A stretch of DNA of 64,000 nt from Phaseolus vulgaris (lineage: Eukaryota > Streptophyta > Magnoliopsida > Fabales > Fabaceae): the NCBI RefSeq assembly GCF_000499845.2, contig NC_023758.2:18579984-18643983 (forward strand), read 5' to 3'. Both the position numbers and the translations under genes were made by a program. The first letter of the stretch is position 1. Each line of letters starts with the position of its first letter. The notes beneath the pieces were generated by a model that was given only the letters and a program-made list of their open reading frames with translations, did no database searches and had not been told where the DNA came from. Shown piece after piece: positions 45,355 to 57,105 of this stretch.

Positions 45355-47302
45355 TCTGCAGGACGCAATGGCAGCCTCAAAGGTGGAGCAGGAGCGCATG
45401 CAGGCGGATCTGGCAGCCTCTCAAGCAGGAAACGACGAGCTCCACCACGCCAATGAGGAATTACGCCGTGGATGGCGTGGCAGAGACGAGCCTGAGGCTG
45501 CATCCCCACCCAGGGAATTCACAACACCGTTCTCACAGGCAATTTTGGAGACAGCGATTCCCAACACGTTCACGGGACCCAAAGCGACCTTCACAGGGGT
45601 AGAGGATCCCGAGGCACACCTCACGGCGTTCCACACACAGATGTTGCTGGTAGGCGGTTCAGACGCCGTGAGGTGCAAGCTTTTCATAAGCACCTTGACG
45701 GGGATGTCTATGGATTGGTTCATCAGCCTCCTAGAGGGCCACGTCACGTTCTTCGCCCAACTTTCACAACTATTCAGAGAGCAGTATCTAGCCAACAGAA
45801 CTTCCACCCCAGTCTCATATGATCTTTTCGACGTCAAGTAGTTTCAAGGCGAAACCCTAAAAGAGTAGATAAGCCGTTTTAAGGCGCAAGTGGTGAAAGT
45901 AGGCACCACGGAAGAACCCATGATCGTGTATGCATTCAGGAAGGGGGTACGTCCCGGATCTTTTAGTAAAACGCTCAACTGCAGTCGCCCAAAAAATTTC
46001 GCTGAAATAAGGCGACGAGCGGTAAAGCACATTGCCTCAGAAGGTGAGGCATACGAGAAGTGCACGACCACTGCACCCGCGCGGCCCAAGGCACAGATAC
46101 GTACGCAACCTGTTAGGGTTCACCAAGCCGCCACGGAGAGAAAACACTTAGACAGGAAGCGCGCATACGAGCTAAGGAGGATCCAGCCTAGGGGTCAAGC
46201 AGAGGAAAGAAGAGAAGGGTACAGGCCACAACTTCGTGATGGAACTCAAAGATCTGATTGCGGTGCCCAACATAGCCGACAGGTTGAGGCCACCGGCGAA
46301 GTCTGACAAGATGCTGGGACCCCACAAGGAATTGTGGTGCGAGTTCCACGAAGCATTTGGGCATCATATTAAAAATTGTTTAGCGTTGGGTCACCAATTA
46401 GACGAACTCGTGAAGAATGGCTTCCTGAAGGACTACTTGGTGGAGAAGCAGACAGGACAATCGTCAGTTCCGCAACGGGCAAGCGGCGAGGGACAGCAGC
46501 ACGAGGTGCCCATCCACGGCGAGGTCCACACCATAGCGGGTGGGTTCTCGGGCGGTGGATGTACGACATCGCAACACAAGAAGTATGCTAGGTCCATAAT
46601 GTCAGTGGAGGTTTTTGAGGATCATTCGCCCGATGTGGACATCACGTTCACCAAAGAAGACCTCAGGGATGTTGTGCCCCACGACAATGATCCCATCGTG
46701 ATCTCACTCGTCACGGCGGGAAGGATGGTTCATCGAGGACTGGTCGATTAAGGGAGCTCGGCAGATGTGATGTTCTGGCCAACTTTCGAAAAGTTACAGT
46801 TGTCCCCAGACCATCTGAGGCCCTATGGGGGCTGCCTATACGGCTTTGCTGGTATATTGAGTTAAGAACGACATTCACAGATGGGGTGGTGTCGCGAACA
46901 GAGAAGATCAGGTACCTGGTCGTGAATGCCCCCTCAGCATACAACGTCCTGTTAGGAAGGCCAACGCTCAACAGTATAGGAGCTGTGCCCTCCACTAGGC
47001 ATATGAAGGTCAAACTACCTTCGATGGAAAGGGTGGTCATCACCATCCGCTCTGATGAAAAGGAGGCAAAGAAGTGCTACGAATACAGCCTCAGAAATAG
47101 GCGATCAGTGTGCCATGTAAGCACAACGCCACCCCCTGGTGCAGGTCCCGGCCAGGAGGACCGGCGAGTAGGCACAACACTTCAAGTAATCGCTGAGGGG
47201 GATGCGGCGATGCCAGATGTGGCGAGCATCGCAGAGATAGAGGAAGAAGGTGACCGCCTGGAGACCACCAGGGAGTCAGGAAAGGGTGGTCATCATCAGT
47301 GA
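45355..47302 (+). pseudogene. T3 gag and protease
   Basis: The LTR runs directly into gag (ATG 45368 or upstream) because about 180 bp with the primer site and gag start are lost. The gag domain has MDWFISLLEGH, then TAG at 45839-45841 (CAG in T2) and a second TAG near 45866. The knuckle is CEFHEAFGHHIKNC near 46340. Protease keeps VDQGSS, but its Gln codon is TAA near 46749. A deletion near 46855 removes part of the flap region, and ILLGRP-type VLLGRPTLN follows. A Thr/Gly-rich spacer ends at 47302. Inactive. Confidence 0.83.
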
Positions 47303-47834
47303 GAGGAGGCCCCAGCTGGTCAAGGAGTGGCTCGAGAAGGAGATCAGCGAAAAGACATTCAAGCTGGGAAAAACCCTAGATGACGAAACGCGGGATCAGA
47401 TCGCCAAGGTAATAAGTAGACATCTGGATGCATTTGCGTGGTCCGCCTCAGATATGCCAGGGATTGATCCCGACCTCTTGTCCCATCGGTTGGCAATGGA
47501 CCCCCAAGTCAAGCCAGTACGTCAAAGAAAGAGGAAGTTCAATGAGGAAAGAAGGCAGGCGATTAGGGAGGAAACACAGAAACTCCTATCCGCAGGCCAC
47601 ATCAAGGAAGTGCAGTATCCGGAATGGCTTGCTAATGTTGTGTTGGTAAAGAAGAGCAACGGGAGATGGCGAATGTGTGTCGATTTCACAGATCTGAACA
47701 AGGCGTGTTCAAAGGATTCCTACCCTTTGCTCAGCATAGACGCCCTGGTAGACAATGCAGCAGGGTGCAAACTGTTAAGTTTCCTGGATGCCTTCTCGAG
47801 GGTGCAAACTGTTAAGTGTCTATTTTGTCAGTAA
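47303..47834 (+). pseudogene. T3 RT, N-terminal half
   Basis: The frame keeps KPVRQRKRKFNEER, EVQYPEWLANVVLVKK and DFTDLNKACSKDSYP, then breaks off in SFLDAFS near 47798. The palm with the catalytic YVDD is missing. At the break, the 18 bases GGGTGCAAACTGTTAAGT (first copy about 47763-47780) occur a second time at 47801-47818, then RNase H sequence begins. Confidence 0.83.
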
Positions 47835-48655
47835 GGTGTTACAAGGTCCGGAAGTGATATACAAAGCCTTAGAGAAAGCAGCGCTGGCGGTCGTGTTCTC
47901 AGCGAGAAGGCTACGACATTAGTTCCAGAGCTTCGAAGTATGGGTGATGCCTGACTTGCCCATCCAAAAGGTTCTAAAGAAACCGGATGTAGTTGGAAGG
48001 ATGGTAAAATGGGCGGTTGAGTTGTCAAAGTTCGACGTCAAGTACGAACCCCGAGGACCGATTAAAGGGCAAATCTTCGCCGACTTTGTGGTCGAGCTGT
48101 CCGCTGAGACGACGCATAATGCCGGAAGTGATGATCGATGGGTACTCTCGGTTGATGGGTCGTCCAACCAGCTAGGTAGTGGGGCTGGAGTCATTTTGGA
48201 AGGACCCAACGGTGTGTTAATAGAACAATCCCTGAGGTTTGCCTTCAAAGCCATCAATAACCAGGCGGAATATGAGGCATTGATTGCTGGTATCCTTTTG
48301 GCAAAGGAAATGGGGGCGAAGGCACTGATGGCCAAGAGCGACTCTTTGCTGATCACCGGGCAGGTGACCGGCGAATTCCAGGCCAAGGATCCACAAATGG
48401 CGGCTTACCTAGAGTATGTACAGGAGCTAAGAAGTTCTTTTGCCTTGTTCGAAGTGGTGCACGTACTAAGGGAGCAGAATGCCCGAGCTGACTTGCTAGC
48501 CAAGCTCGCCAGTTCAGGCAAGGGGGCAGGCAAGGACTGTTATACAAGAAACTCTAAAGACACCTCGGGCGTTCGCAACAGACCACCAGGTTCTTCAAGT
48601 TTGCAAGTCAACGGAAGGGATAGCAAGGAGTCCTCGATCGTTAACTCAGGAAACC
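47835..48655 (+). pseudogene. T3 RNase H and archaeal-type second RNase H
   Basis: First comes the end of the RT-linked RNase H (QGPEVIYKALEKAALAVV, a stop near 47922, KPDVVGRMVKWAVELS). A second RNase H domain of RVT_3/archaeal type follows at about 48125-48520. Its acidic positions are in VDGSSN, NQAEYEAL, KSDSLL and ARADLLAKLAS, which fit a D-E-D-D site. This second domain is a hallmark of the Tat lineage, and its catalytic residues look kept. Confidence 0.82.
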
Positions 48656-49962
48656 TTGAGAGCGCCGAGAGTTAGGGCGCACCCAGTGGAGGAAGCGAAG
48701 ACAACGCGAGTTTGCGCCGTTTACCAACCAAATACATCGATAACACCATACCAGCGATACATAGCAGACAGCGTCCTCCCAGTAGATCCAACAGAGCTCA
48801 GAAAGATAAAGAAAAGCTCCAGCAAGTTCACCTTGATCGATGGGGAGCTGTACAGGTTTGGATTTACACACCCCCTATTAGTATGTGTGCATGGAGAGAA
48901 GTGCGTAAGAATTATGACTGAACTCCGCGAGGGAATCTGCGGAAGCCACATCGGAGGTCGAGCCCTGGCAACGAGAACTCTCCGCGCGGGCTATTATTGG
49001 CCAACCACGAGGGAAGATTGCAAGGAATACGCACAACGTTGCAAACAATGTCAGCAACACGCTGATTGGCACAAGGCACCCCAGAAAAGCTAAAGTCAAT
49101 CTACAGCCCCTGGCCATTTCATACGTGGGGAATCGATATTCTGGGGCCCTTTCCGTTGGTGATCAGGCAAATGAAGTACTTAGGCGTAGCGATTGAGTAT
49201 TTCACGAAATGGATTGAAGCGGAACCAGTAGCCCAGATTACCGCACACAAGATTTAAAATTTCGTATGGAAGAACATCGTGTGTCGTTTTGGTGTACCAA
49301 AGCGTTTCGTATCAGATAATGGGACCCAATTCGCAAGTCACTTATTGAAGAAACTGTGCGAGGATATTGGGACGCAACAGGTGTTTGCTTCTGTGGAGCA
49401 CCCACAAACGAATGGGCAAGTGGAGTCGGCCAATCGAGTTTTGCTGAGAGGACTGAAGAGGAGGTTGGAGAAAGCCAAGGGGTCTTGGGCTGAGGAAGTC
49501 CCTTGCATAGTATGGGCATATCATACTACCGAACAATCGGGAACCCACGTAACCCCGTTTAGTTTGGTATATGGGTGCGACGCGATGATCCCAGTCGAAA
49601 TCCAGGAAAGCTTGCCAAGATTCCAGAACTTCGTAGCAGAAGACTCGAACGCCGAAAGGAGAATGAATTTGGCTTTGCTGGACGAAGTCAGGGAGGAGGC
49701 AAGGGTAAAAGCCGAAGCAGTAAAAAGAAGAGTGGAATGTAAGTACAACTCCAGGATGAAATCAAGGCGATTCAGAGATGGCGACCTGGTGATGAGGAAG
49801 GCCCACCAGTACAAGATGCAGAACAAATTGTCGCCTAAGTGGACGGGACCGTTCAGAGTAACCGAAGCACTCGAAAACGGTGTTTACCGCCTAGAAACAC
49901 TGGAAGGAGGGGCGATTCCTCGCACTTGGAACGCCACCCATCTCAAGTTTTATTACAGTTGA
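48656..49962 (+). pseudogene. T3 integrase
   Basis: The zinc domain at about 48910-49060 has GSHIGGRALA and CKEYAQRCKQCQ; the first His position reads Arg. The core has Asp in GIDILGPFP, Asp in VSDNGTQF and Glu in NGQVESANR. The C-terminal part has RDGDLVMRKAH and KLSPKWTGPFR and ends YYS with TGA near 49960. A frameshift near 49085 and a TAA at 49255-49257 (Gln in T2) break it. The frame is otherwise close to T1 and T2. Confidence 0.85.
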
Positions 49963-49992
49963 AACATTGTAAGTAGCAATAAAACAGTTTTT

Positions 49993-50050
49993 CAAGGGGG
50001 CACTCTTTTTCCCTGAATAGGGTTTTCTAATGAGGCCACCCAATAAAGAA
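49993..50050 (+). other. Conserved box after Tat integrase (T3)
   Basis: CAAGGGGGCACTCTTTTTCC, a short variable part, then GGGTTTTCTAATGAGGCC and CAATAAAG. Nearly the same as in T1. Confidence 0.6.
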
Positions 50051-50175
50051 GGTTTCGAAATTTATCAAAGTTCTCAAGTTATTTAAATGTGCACGCTTAC
50101 CTTTTTAAGTTTTTGAAGAATACCCCTTGTCGCCCCTACATAGTTTAGTGCAAAAATTGAAAGTTAAAGTTTTTA

Positions 50176-50449
50176 AAGTCCTCGTCGCCATTCAGCGATC
50201 GGAGGCACTAGTATCAAGTTCTAAGTCCTCATCGCCACTCGGCGATTGGAGGCACAAGTTAAGTTGTAAACCTTCATCGCTAGTTGGCGATTGGAGGCAC
50301 AAGTTAAGTTGTAAACCTTCATCGCTAGTTGGCGATCGGAGGCACAAGTTAAGTTTTAAGTCCTCATCGCCACTCGGCGATTGAGGGCACAAGTTAAGTT
50401 TTTCAAGTCCTCATCGGCGCTTGGCGATTGGAGTTACAAGTATTAAGTT
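50176..50449 (+). repeat. 45-bp tandem repeat, about six units (T3)
   Basis: Units start near 50176, 50223, 50268, 50314, 50358 and 50405. Each has TCATCGCC...GGCGATTGGAGG hairpin halves. Same family as 622-756 in T1. Confidence 0.85.
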
Positions 50450-50657
50450 AAATCCTCCTCGCCCTCGAGCGAAGCTGAGGTCAGTTAAATAGTTATCAGT
50501 TAAATCCTCCTCGCCCTCGAGCGAAGTTGAGGTCAGTTAAATAGTTATCAGATAAATCCTCCTCGCCCTCGAGCGAAGCTGAGGTCAGTTAAATAGTTAT
50601 CAGATAAATCCTCCTCGCCCTCGAGCGAAGCTGAGGTCAGTTAATAGTTATCAGCTA
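50450..50657 (+). repeat. 52-bp tandem repeat, four units (T3)
   Basis: AAATCCTCCTCGCCCTCGAG starts at 50450, 50502, 50554 and 50606. Each unit closes with GCTGAGG, keeping the CCTC...GAGG bracket. Confidence 0.88.
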
Positions 50658-51183
50658 GGTCCTACTCACCCTCGAGTGAGTTCAGGCAAGAACAGATTGC
50701 AAGTCCTCAGTGCATCCAGGGAAAGAGGAAGTGGAACCCCTGGGCAGAGTTGAGGCACCAGAGAAAGTCCTCCTCACCCTCGAGTGAGTTCAGGCGAGAA
50801 CAGATTACAAGGCCCCTTCGCTTAAGTAAGTTGAGACAAGTTTGAAAGTTCCCGGTGCAGAACCAGGCGAGCAAAGAATTAGGCGGTAACCTGGAAGTAC
50901 ACACGTCATTCAGCGGATCAGGCAAACAAGATTTCAGACACTAAGAATAACCCACGTCCACAGAGTTGAGCACCAGTCGGCGCTGAGTTGATTTCTTTAA
51001 GCAAGAGTTAGTCGGTTATATCAGATCAGATGATTACACGACAGATAAAGGCGAAATCATGCGCGTATATTAAAACAGTTTGAATAAAGAGAAAGTCGTT
51101 ACAAATAGATTCATTACATATAAGGCAAGGTCGAATATATAAGTCTTTCAGGATGTTTCAAAACAAAACGGCAAATGGAAATG
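50658..51183. other. T3 noncoding stretch
   Basis: Decayed repeat units (CTCACCCTCGAGTGAG twice, near 50665 and 50770; GTCCTCAGTGCATCCAGGG near 50702) and unique sequence up to the antisense gene. No gene is seen. Confidence 0.5.
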
Positions 51184-53586
51184 TTAATCTGAAGGTACAA
51201 TTTTGCCGTCTACCACTTCATGGCAAATCGAGAACTGAGAGAGGTCCAAGTCGGGGTAAGCACAAGCGAACTGCTCCAAGGCCGCGCCAAACCCGGAAGT
51301 CAGAACGTTTGCAGCGCTGAGGTCGAGTTCTTCAATTTGTTTCTTCAGCTTTTCGTTCTCCTCAAGCGCCAGGGCAAGCTTTGCTGCAGAATCGTTCAGG
51401 TCCTTATCTTTCTCGCTCAGTTCCTTTGGCCTTTTGGTCCTTGTCGGCTTCGATTTTGCCCAGCAGATCCTCCCTCTCAATTGACTTTGCCTCGAGCTCA
51501 TCCACGTAGGGCTTTTTAGCCTTCAGGGTCTCCTCCAGATCCGCTATCTTTTCCCGCTGAGGCACGAGCCTGCTTTCGAGTTCAGCGACCTTTAAGAGTT
51601 TGTCGTTGAGCTTTTTGTGTAGCTCAGTGCTATTTTTGCGTTCGTTCCGCAGCTCGTCCTTCAAAGCGTTCTCTAACCGCGAAAACTCCAATCCCCGCAT
51701 CGTAATATCACGCTTAAGTTGTTTGACTTGGTCCTTCGCAGCACCAGCTTCGGATTCATACTGGTTCAAGGAGTCCCTTAGAGCCTCGCCCATCATCTGG
51801 TAAACACGCTTCTCTACGCACTCGGTAGTTATAGCGCTAAGGTAAGCGGCGTGGGCTTTCAAGGCCTCCTCGACAGGGGCTGGAAGAGCAGGGATTGGGA
51901 GAGGGGTTGAGGGTTGGTTCTCGCCACCACCCTCATAAGTGTGGACGACCAGGGAAGCATCGGGGACGCGGCGGCGATACGTTTGGCTCCACTACAGGTT
52001 GGGGGGACGACTGAACATCCACAGTTTGATTCGGAACGCCTCCAACAGCTGAGGTATTTGACGGCAGAGTATCCCCAGCGCTTTCAAGAGGTGTGGAGGC
52101 GCTGGGGGGATTCTCTGCGTAATCTGGGCCTGCACTTTCGATTGCTTGCGGCTCAGTGGTGGTCGCCCTGTTCCTTTTACAGACAAGCCCATCTTCAGTA
52201 CTCTCGTCCTCCTCTTCATCCGACACCACTGTGGGAATCTTCCTCTTGGCCCTCTTTGGTGGCAGTTTTTTCCTCGCAGGGGCAGGAAGGGCGACGAGGG
52301 AAGGTGAGCCCACTGGAGGGAGCTCGCCCCGAGCAACCGCAACTTCTGCAATAGAATTCGGGACAGTCTGAGAACCCGCTGCGAGATTGTGACGCTTGGC
52401 TAAGGAGCGTAGCCTAGCCCTATGATCTTTTCCCAGCATTGTATCTGCACAAAGTGATCAATGTTTACAAATCAATCCAGTTTCAGGTAACTGGTAATAC
52501 AGGGATCAAGCAGCCAAGAATAAACGCAGGACAGTGTAATGCAAATAAGTTTGATAAAGGGTAAAGCGGACTTGGCGCGGGAAGAGGAATCCAGATAGAC
52601 TGGAAGGGCAGACCTATGTAAAAGTCTAGTTGACTCTCATGGAATTCAAACTTGATGATTGAAGGGGTAGCCAAGGTGGTATTGGTAGAGGCAACTTCTT
52701 TCCAGAAGTTGCACAGGTCTCTGTCAAGTTCCCCCATCTTCTCTGGACTCCTAGCTTTCCGAAAATTATCCTTAGAGTCTTTCTTTCCCTTGTTAACCCA
52801 GTACAAGGGGAACCCATCAAGAAGCGTAGGATCCTGATCATTGCAGCAAACACAGACAAACTTACCCTTCCAGTCCTTATAAGATTGCTGGAAGATTGAG
52901 AGGATGGATCTCCAAGCAATCCCATTGAAGCTTACCCATAGGCGATCCCCTGGATTTTAGCCTCGAACAGAAATAAGAACACATCTACGGAGGCTGGATG
53001 GCCTAGGTGCGCACAGACAATTTGGTATGCCCTGACGAACGCCCAGCCGTTGGGATGCAGTTGAGCAGGGGCAATATCAGGCTCGGTCAGGAGCTCCCTC
53101 TCAAATCGAGTGAAAGGGAACCTAAGCTTAACCTTCTTGAATACGGTTGCATAGATGAAGCAGGAAGGGTGGCCGCCGTTGCCATCATTGTCAGTACAGA
53201 CAGGTTCCCCAGGAAGACAAGGACGAATGGCCACCTTGTCGTCATGTTCCTTATGAAAAGTAAGGTGGGTCTTATCTCTCTAATGATGAATATCGGCCTT
53301 AGTATTGATTGAGGAAGTCTCATTCAGCAAGGCTGGAGGAGCCCATGGGTATAACAGTTTGTAGTCAGGAATGGGGCGTACAGTAGCATTGGTTTGTGGG
53401 GGGGTTGATTGCAGTTGGTTGGGTTGAGAGGGCGCAGGCCTCTGAGCCCGGTTTAAAAGGACGGCGGGATCCCTGGGTGGGTTACGAGACGTGGAGGGGT
53501 TTCCTGAAGAAGGTTGTTTGCATAACTTTGGAGGAGGGTTTCAAAAGGGGGGCAAGGTTGTTTGGTGTGGCCCCCGTACGAGCCAT
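51184..53586 (-). pseudogene. T3 antisense gene 1 (Transposase_28-like plus coiled coil)
   Basis: The start is at ATG 53586 (MARTGATPNN). The Transposase_28-like domain (LRFPFTRFERELL, APAQLHPNGWAFVRAY, DGFPLYWVNKG) reads down to about 52600. An intron follows, with acceptor TTTGTGCAG before 52441. Exon 2 begins MLGKDHRARLRSL, has a Pro-rich acidic linker and a coiled coil, and ends VDGKIVPSD. It is the same type as the T1 antisense gene. Frameshifts near 52950, 51930 and 51430 break it. Confidence 0.75.
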
Positions 53587-54149
53587 CGAGAAACTGCAGA
53601 GAAGACGACAAGAAAATGAAAAAGGCAAAAGTGGAGGGTTGATAAACAGAATGACTCGATTTAAAGACGGAAAAGGAAAACAGCATGAACAAAGGGGGTC
53701 GCAGAGAGGAAAAGAAAAACCTAAAACACAGGAAAAAGCAAAACAGAGAACAAGCAACCCACAACGTATGCTCCAAGCAGTTAATGGATGATGCAAGCCG
53801 ATTAAAATGCGGTAAGCACTAGCGAGAGTGATAAAAGGGTTACCTTTTGATGATCGATGGAGCGCGCAGGGAAATGGTGATTGGGGAGTCAAAGCGTTCA
53901 CCAGAGCGTATAGAAAGTTTGAAAGCGAAGAAGAAGGATAATGGAACAGTGGAGTGGCGCGAGAAGTTTTAGAGTTTCGAATGTTTTAAGAAGCGCAAAC
54001 GACATGAAATAATGACCATTGATGAGTCCACGTGTCAGTTGATGGGGGGGTTGGTGAAGTGTCAAATCAGTAACCAGCGTGGGCATTAGCGTGCTAAGCC
54101 ACGTAGATCGCCGGAGTTTAACTTATCCTCCTCGTCAAAAGAATCGCAG
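53587..54149. other. T3 spacer between antisense cassette and LTR-like piece
   Basis: It corresponds to the pre-LTR region of T1 (4477-5000): both have the words CCCACAACGTATGC and CAGTTAA.GGATGATGC. No gene is seen. Confidence 0.5.
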
Positions 54150-54330
54150 CCCGCGTACCAGTCGAGTCATCAAGGGCGATGACGTGATCGAGAAGTGCGC
54201 ATAGTCGCCGGTCGTGCAAGGGGCGGTCTGCAACATATGCGACCGCCGGCAGTGTCATCGCCAAATGGAAGACCAGGCGGTCTGACATCGCTACAAGCAG
54301 CACATCGCCAACTATCCCAATAAGCTTGGG
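54150..54330 (+). repeat. LTR-start-like fragment inside T3
   Basis: GCGTACCAGTCGAGTCATCA then GATGACGTG, CATAGTCGCC, GGCGGTCTGCA and GTGTCATCGCCA follow the order of the first 150 bp of the T3 LTR at reduced identity. It looks like the start of an older LTR left between two antisense cassettes. Confidence 0.6.
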
Positions 54331-54640
54331 GCGAAAATGCCGAAGGTTCAAATAAGAAAGCTCAAACGAGCGGGCATCCCTTGCAAAAACGAAGTCCGAG
54401 AAGAGCCATAAGTGAAATAATTAGAAGCAGGGTATTTAAGGAATGGGGAAACAAGTAAATGTTATCTAAGGAATTCACGCCAAGCATAACGAAGGGGATA
54501 ACGGGAGTAATGCGCGCAGGATGGCAAAGAACGCAAGCATGCAAAAATAAGTTGAACAGCATTCAACGTAAAGAAAAACGTAAAGCCAGCGTTAGGGTTA
54601 CAGACGGAGTTTATAACAGTTGCAAGATGAAAATATAATC

Positions 54641-55673
54641 CTATACACATCCTAATGTCTGCACAGGAAGCGAGAACATATCACTCATCAGTGGCCCCCA
54701 GAGTTTGAGCAATACGGCGAAGAAGCCCCGTCTCCGAACCTCAAAGCCTGAGTCAGCGGTGTCCTCTGATGATCGTTTATCTTCGAACCTACGTAAAAAA
54801 GGAGTAAAGTACAGTAAGAGACAGACATGAAACAAAGTACTTCCAAGCAAAATCATACAAGAAATCCAACAAAAACAGAAAGAGGGTCATAAGGAAAGCC
54901 TCACGCACATATATATTTTTCCAGAAGCTCGGCATTATACTCCAAGCTTATTAAAGCAGTCGCGTCAAAACCTCCAACACCCGCCAGGATCTTGCAAGCT
55001 TCCTGATCCCTTGAAGACAGCTTCTTAAGGGGCTTAGATTTCAAGGCTCTGGCGTCCTTTGTCCAATACAAAGGAAAGCCGTCCAGAGCAGAGGGCACCA
55101 GGCTGGAACAACACACCTTGAAGAACCTGCCTTTCCACTTTGTGAAGGTTTGCAGGAAAGGGGTCAAAAGAATCCTACCGGGGACGTTGCTGAGAGTCAC
55201 CCAAAGGTTGTTTCTCTGCCTCTTCACCTCAAAGAAGTGAAGAAAGATGTCCACAAAGGGTGCACATCCAAGGAAGCCAAACAGAATGTCAAAGGCCTTA
55301 ACAAAGGCCCAACTGTTAGGATACAGTTGGGCTGGGGTAGCGTTCATCTCTGTCAGCAGCTCTCTCTCGAACCAAGAAAAAGGGAGGCGCAAGCCGACGC
55401 GTTTAAAGACCACCTGGTAAAAATAGAAAAAGGGGACTCCATTGTTGGATCGCTCATCCCCGCACACCGGCTCCCCTAAGGTGCAAGGGAGCACGACGAT
55501 GTCGTCATCATGCCTCTTTGCGAAGGCACGACGATCATAGGAACACTCTTCCCCCACGTGTTCCCTTAGGGCCCTGGTGGAGAGCAAGCAAGAGCATTCG
55601 TCAAGAAGTTCACTCGAAGCCCAGGGGTAAAGATCCTTGTGACCACTCTGGAGAAAGAAGGGTTGGTAGACAT
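54641..55673 (-). pseudogene. T3 antisense gene 2 (Transposase_28-like, second type)
   Basis: ATG at 55673 (MSTNPSFS). After an early one-base shift the frame runs 54901-55587 with LRLPFSWFERELL, ATPAQLYPNSWAFVKAF, DIFLHFFEVK and DGFPLYWTKD. A short last exon with acceptor before FEDK (about 54785) ends at 54641; its pattern FEDK...RRGF...L.L..P is shared with the T2 copy at 58812. It differs from antisense gene 1 at most positions and lacks a coiled-coil exon. Confidence 0.7.
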
Positions 55674-56131
55674 TTTAGTATGCAACTGTCAGCAAAGAAA
55701 CTGAAGGCCAAGGAGAAAAGGTCCAGCAGCGGAATAGAAGGGAAGTTTACAAGGAAAGAACGTGGAACAGGGGGTTCTTGAGAAGAAGATGAATGGCGCA
55801 AGAAAGATGCGAAAGAGGTCAAGTCAGTGAGTTAAGGTACGGGGTTTTCAGAGATTCGAACATTACAGTTGAAACAGTAAAGGACGTTAAAGCGAGCACC
55901 TTACGATTGGGCCACGTGTCACGAGATGGAGCTGCGGACTGAAGTGTCACCTTTTTCGATCAGAGAATATCGCGTCGTCAGAATCCTTGAGGGTACGTCG
56001 CACCGGCGATGCAGAAAGGTCACATCAACAGGTCGGAGAGCGACACGTCGTCAAACGCCGCGAGGGCGACAGGGGCGAGGCCTTAGTCTTTTCGATGAAA
56101 ACAAGTTATCAGCTCAAGCCTGGGGGGCTTG
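55674..56131. other. T3 pre-LTR region with polypurine tract
   Basis: Upstream region of antisense gene 2, then the tract GCCTGGGGGGCTTG ending at 56131. No other gene. Confidence 0.65.
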
Positions 56132-57105
56132 TGTACCGACCAGGTCATCGGGTGTGATGACGTGGACAAGAGAAAGGTGGGTAGTCAAGAAGTCAACATA
56201 GTCGCCGTATGTAGAAGCGGCGTTCTGCAGTATACATAATCGGTTATCGCCGAGATGTGTCACCGCCAGGATGAGTCATCGCCCAAGAGAAGGACATCGC
56301 CTAAGGAAGACGTCGCCCAAGCGAGACGTCGCCCAAGTAAGACATCGCCCGAAGAGTCAACCCGCGTGACAGAAGCATTTCGCAGAGAAGACGGCCCACA
56401 CGATAGAATAACCCTAAGTTGGGTGGCGGCACTGTGGGACCCTCCGCACAGAATAAATGATCAAGTCAAAGGGGCACGTGACAATGCCCACGTGCTCATC
56501 AGAGATCTCCAATGAAGGCTGCATGCATGACACGTGATTAATTAGGGCACCCACAAAGTGTGATGGCGCGAGAGATACGGTGCTCAAGTTAGAACCCAAG
56601 TGGCCATAAGGTTATTCATTGCACTCCAAATAAGGGAAGTCCATGTGCCAGATACGCTCAGATCCTAGGAATAGCGGCGCAAGGACCTTCCCCAAGGAAT
56701 CGTAGATAAGAGCAGCAGCGCAAAGGTAAACTCTAGTTTTCACCTATATAAAGGGCACGAAGAGCCCTAGTAAGGTATGCCTTTACAGTTACACAAGTTT
56801 TAACCTAATTCTCATAATCACACAGAACACAAACCCTAGTTGTCTTCGCAGCACCCCGCAAGGAGCACAAGGCAATTAGGGCAACACATTTTTAGACACA
56901 CAGTTTCAGTCATTGAGATTATCATACAGTTTTCAGTCACTTTGGTGTTTCTCGCTAGCTGACTTGATCGTTGGAGTGCAAACGGCCGCGAGGGCGCCCC
57001 GTTGTTCACTTCTTTCAGGTACTCACAGACGAAGCAAGACGAAGGTGCCCTAGCTCGCGAGGTCAAGCCACGCATAAAGACGACCCAGGTCAACCGGCAG
57101 GAACA
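56132..57105 (+). repeat. T3 3' LTR (974 bp)
   Basis: It matches 44381-45354 end to end with about 42 differences by eye. TATA box at 56745-56752. Confidence 0.92.

Larger units (their letters stand above)
44381..57105 (+). mobile_element. T3: Tat-lineage element nested in T2 integrase, 12.7 kb
   Basis: It is bounded by two 974-bp LTRs and by the 5-bp duplication CTGCG (44376-44380 and 57106-57110). Removing it rejoins the integrase frame of T2. The LTRs differ at about 42 positions by manual comparison (about 4%). The primer-binding site has been deleted. It has all Tat modules, each damaged. Confidence 0.92.

Noticed and set aside
53396..53791. Plus-strand open frame of 131 codons near the start of T3 antisense gene 1
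   Set aside because: It is the complement of the antisense gene start and its leader. Composition is Lys/Arg-rich without a recognised domain.
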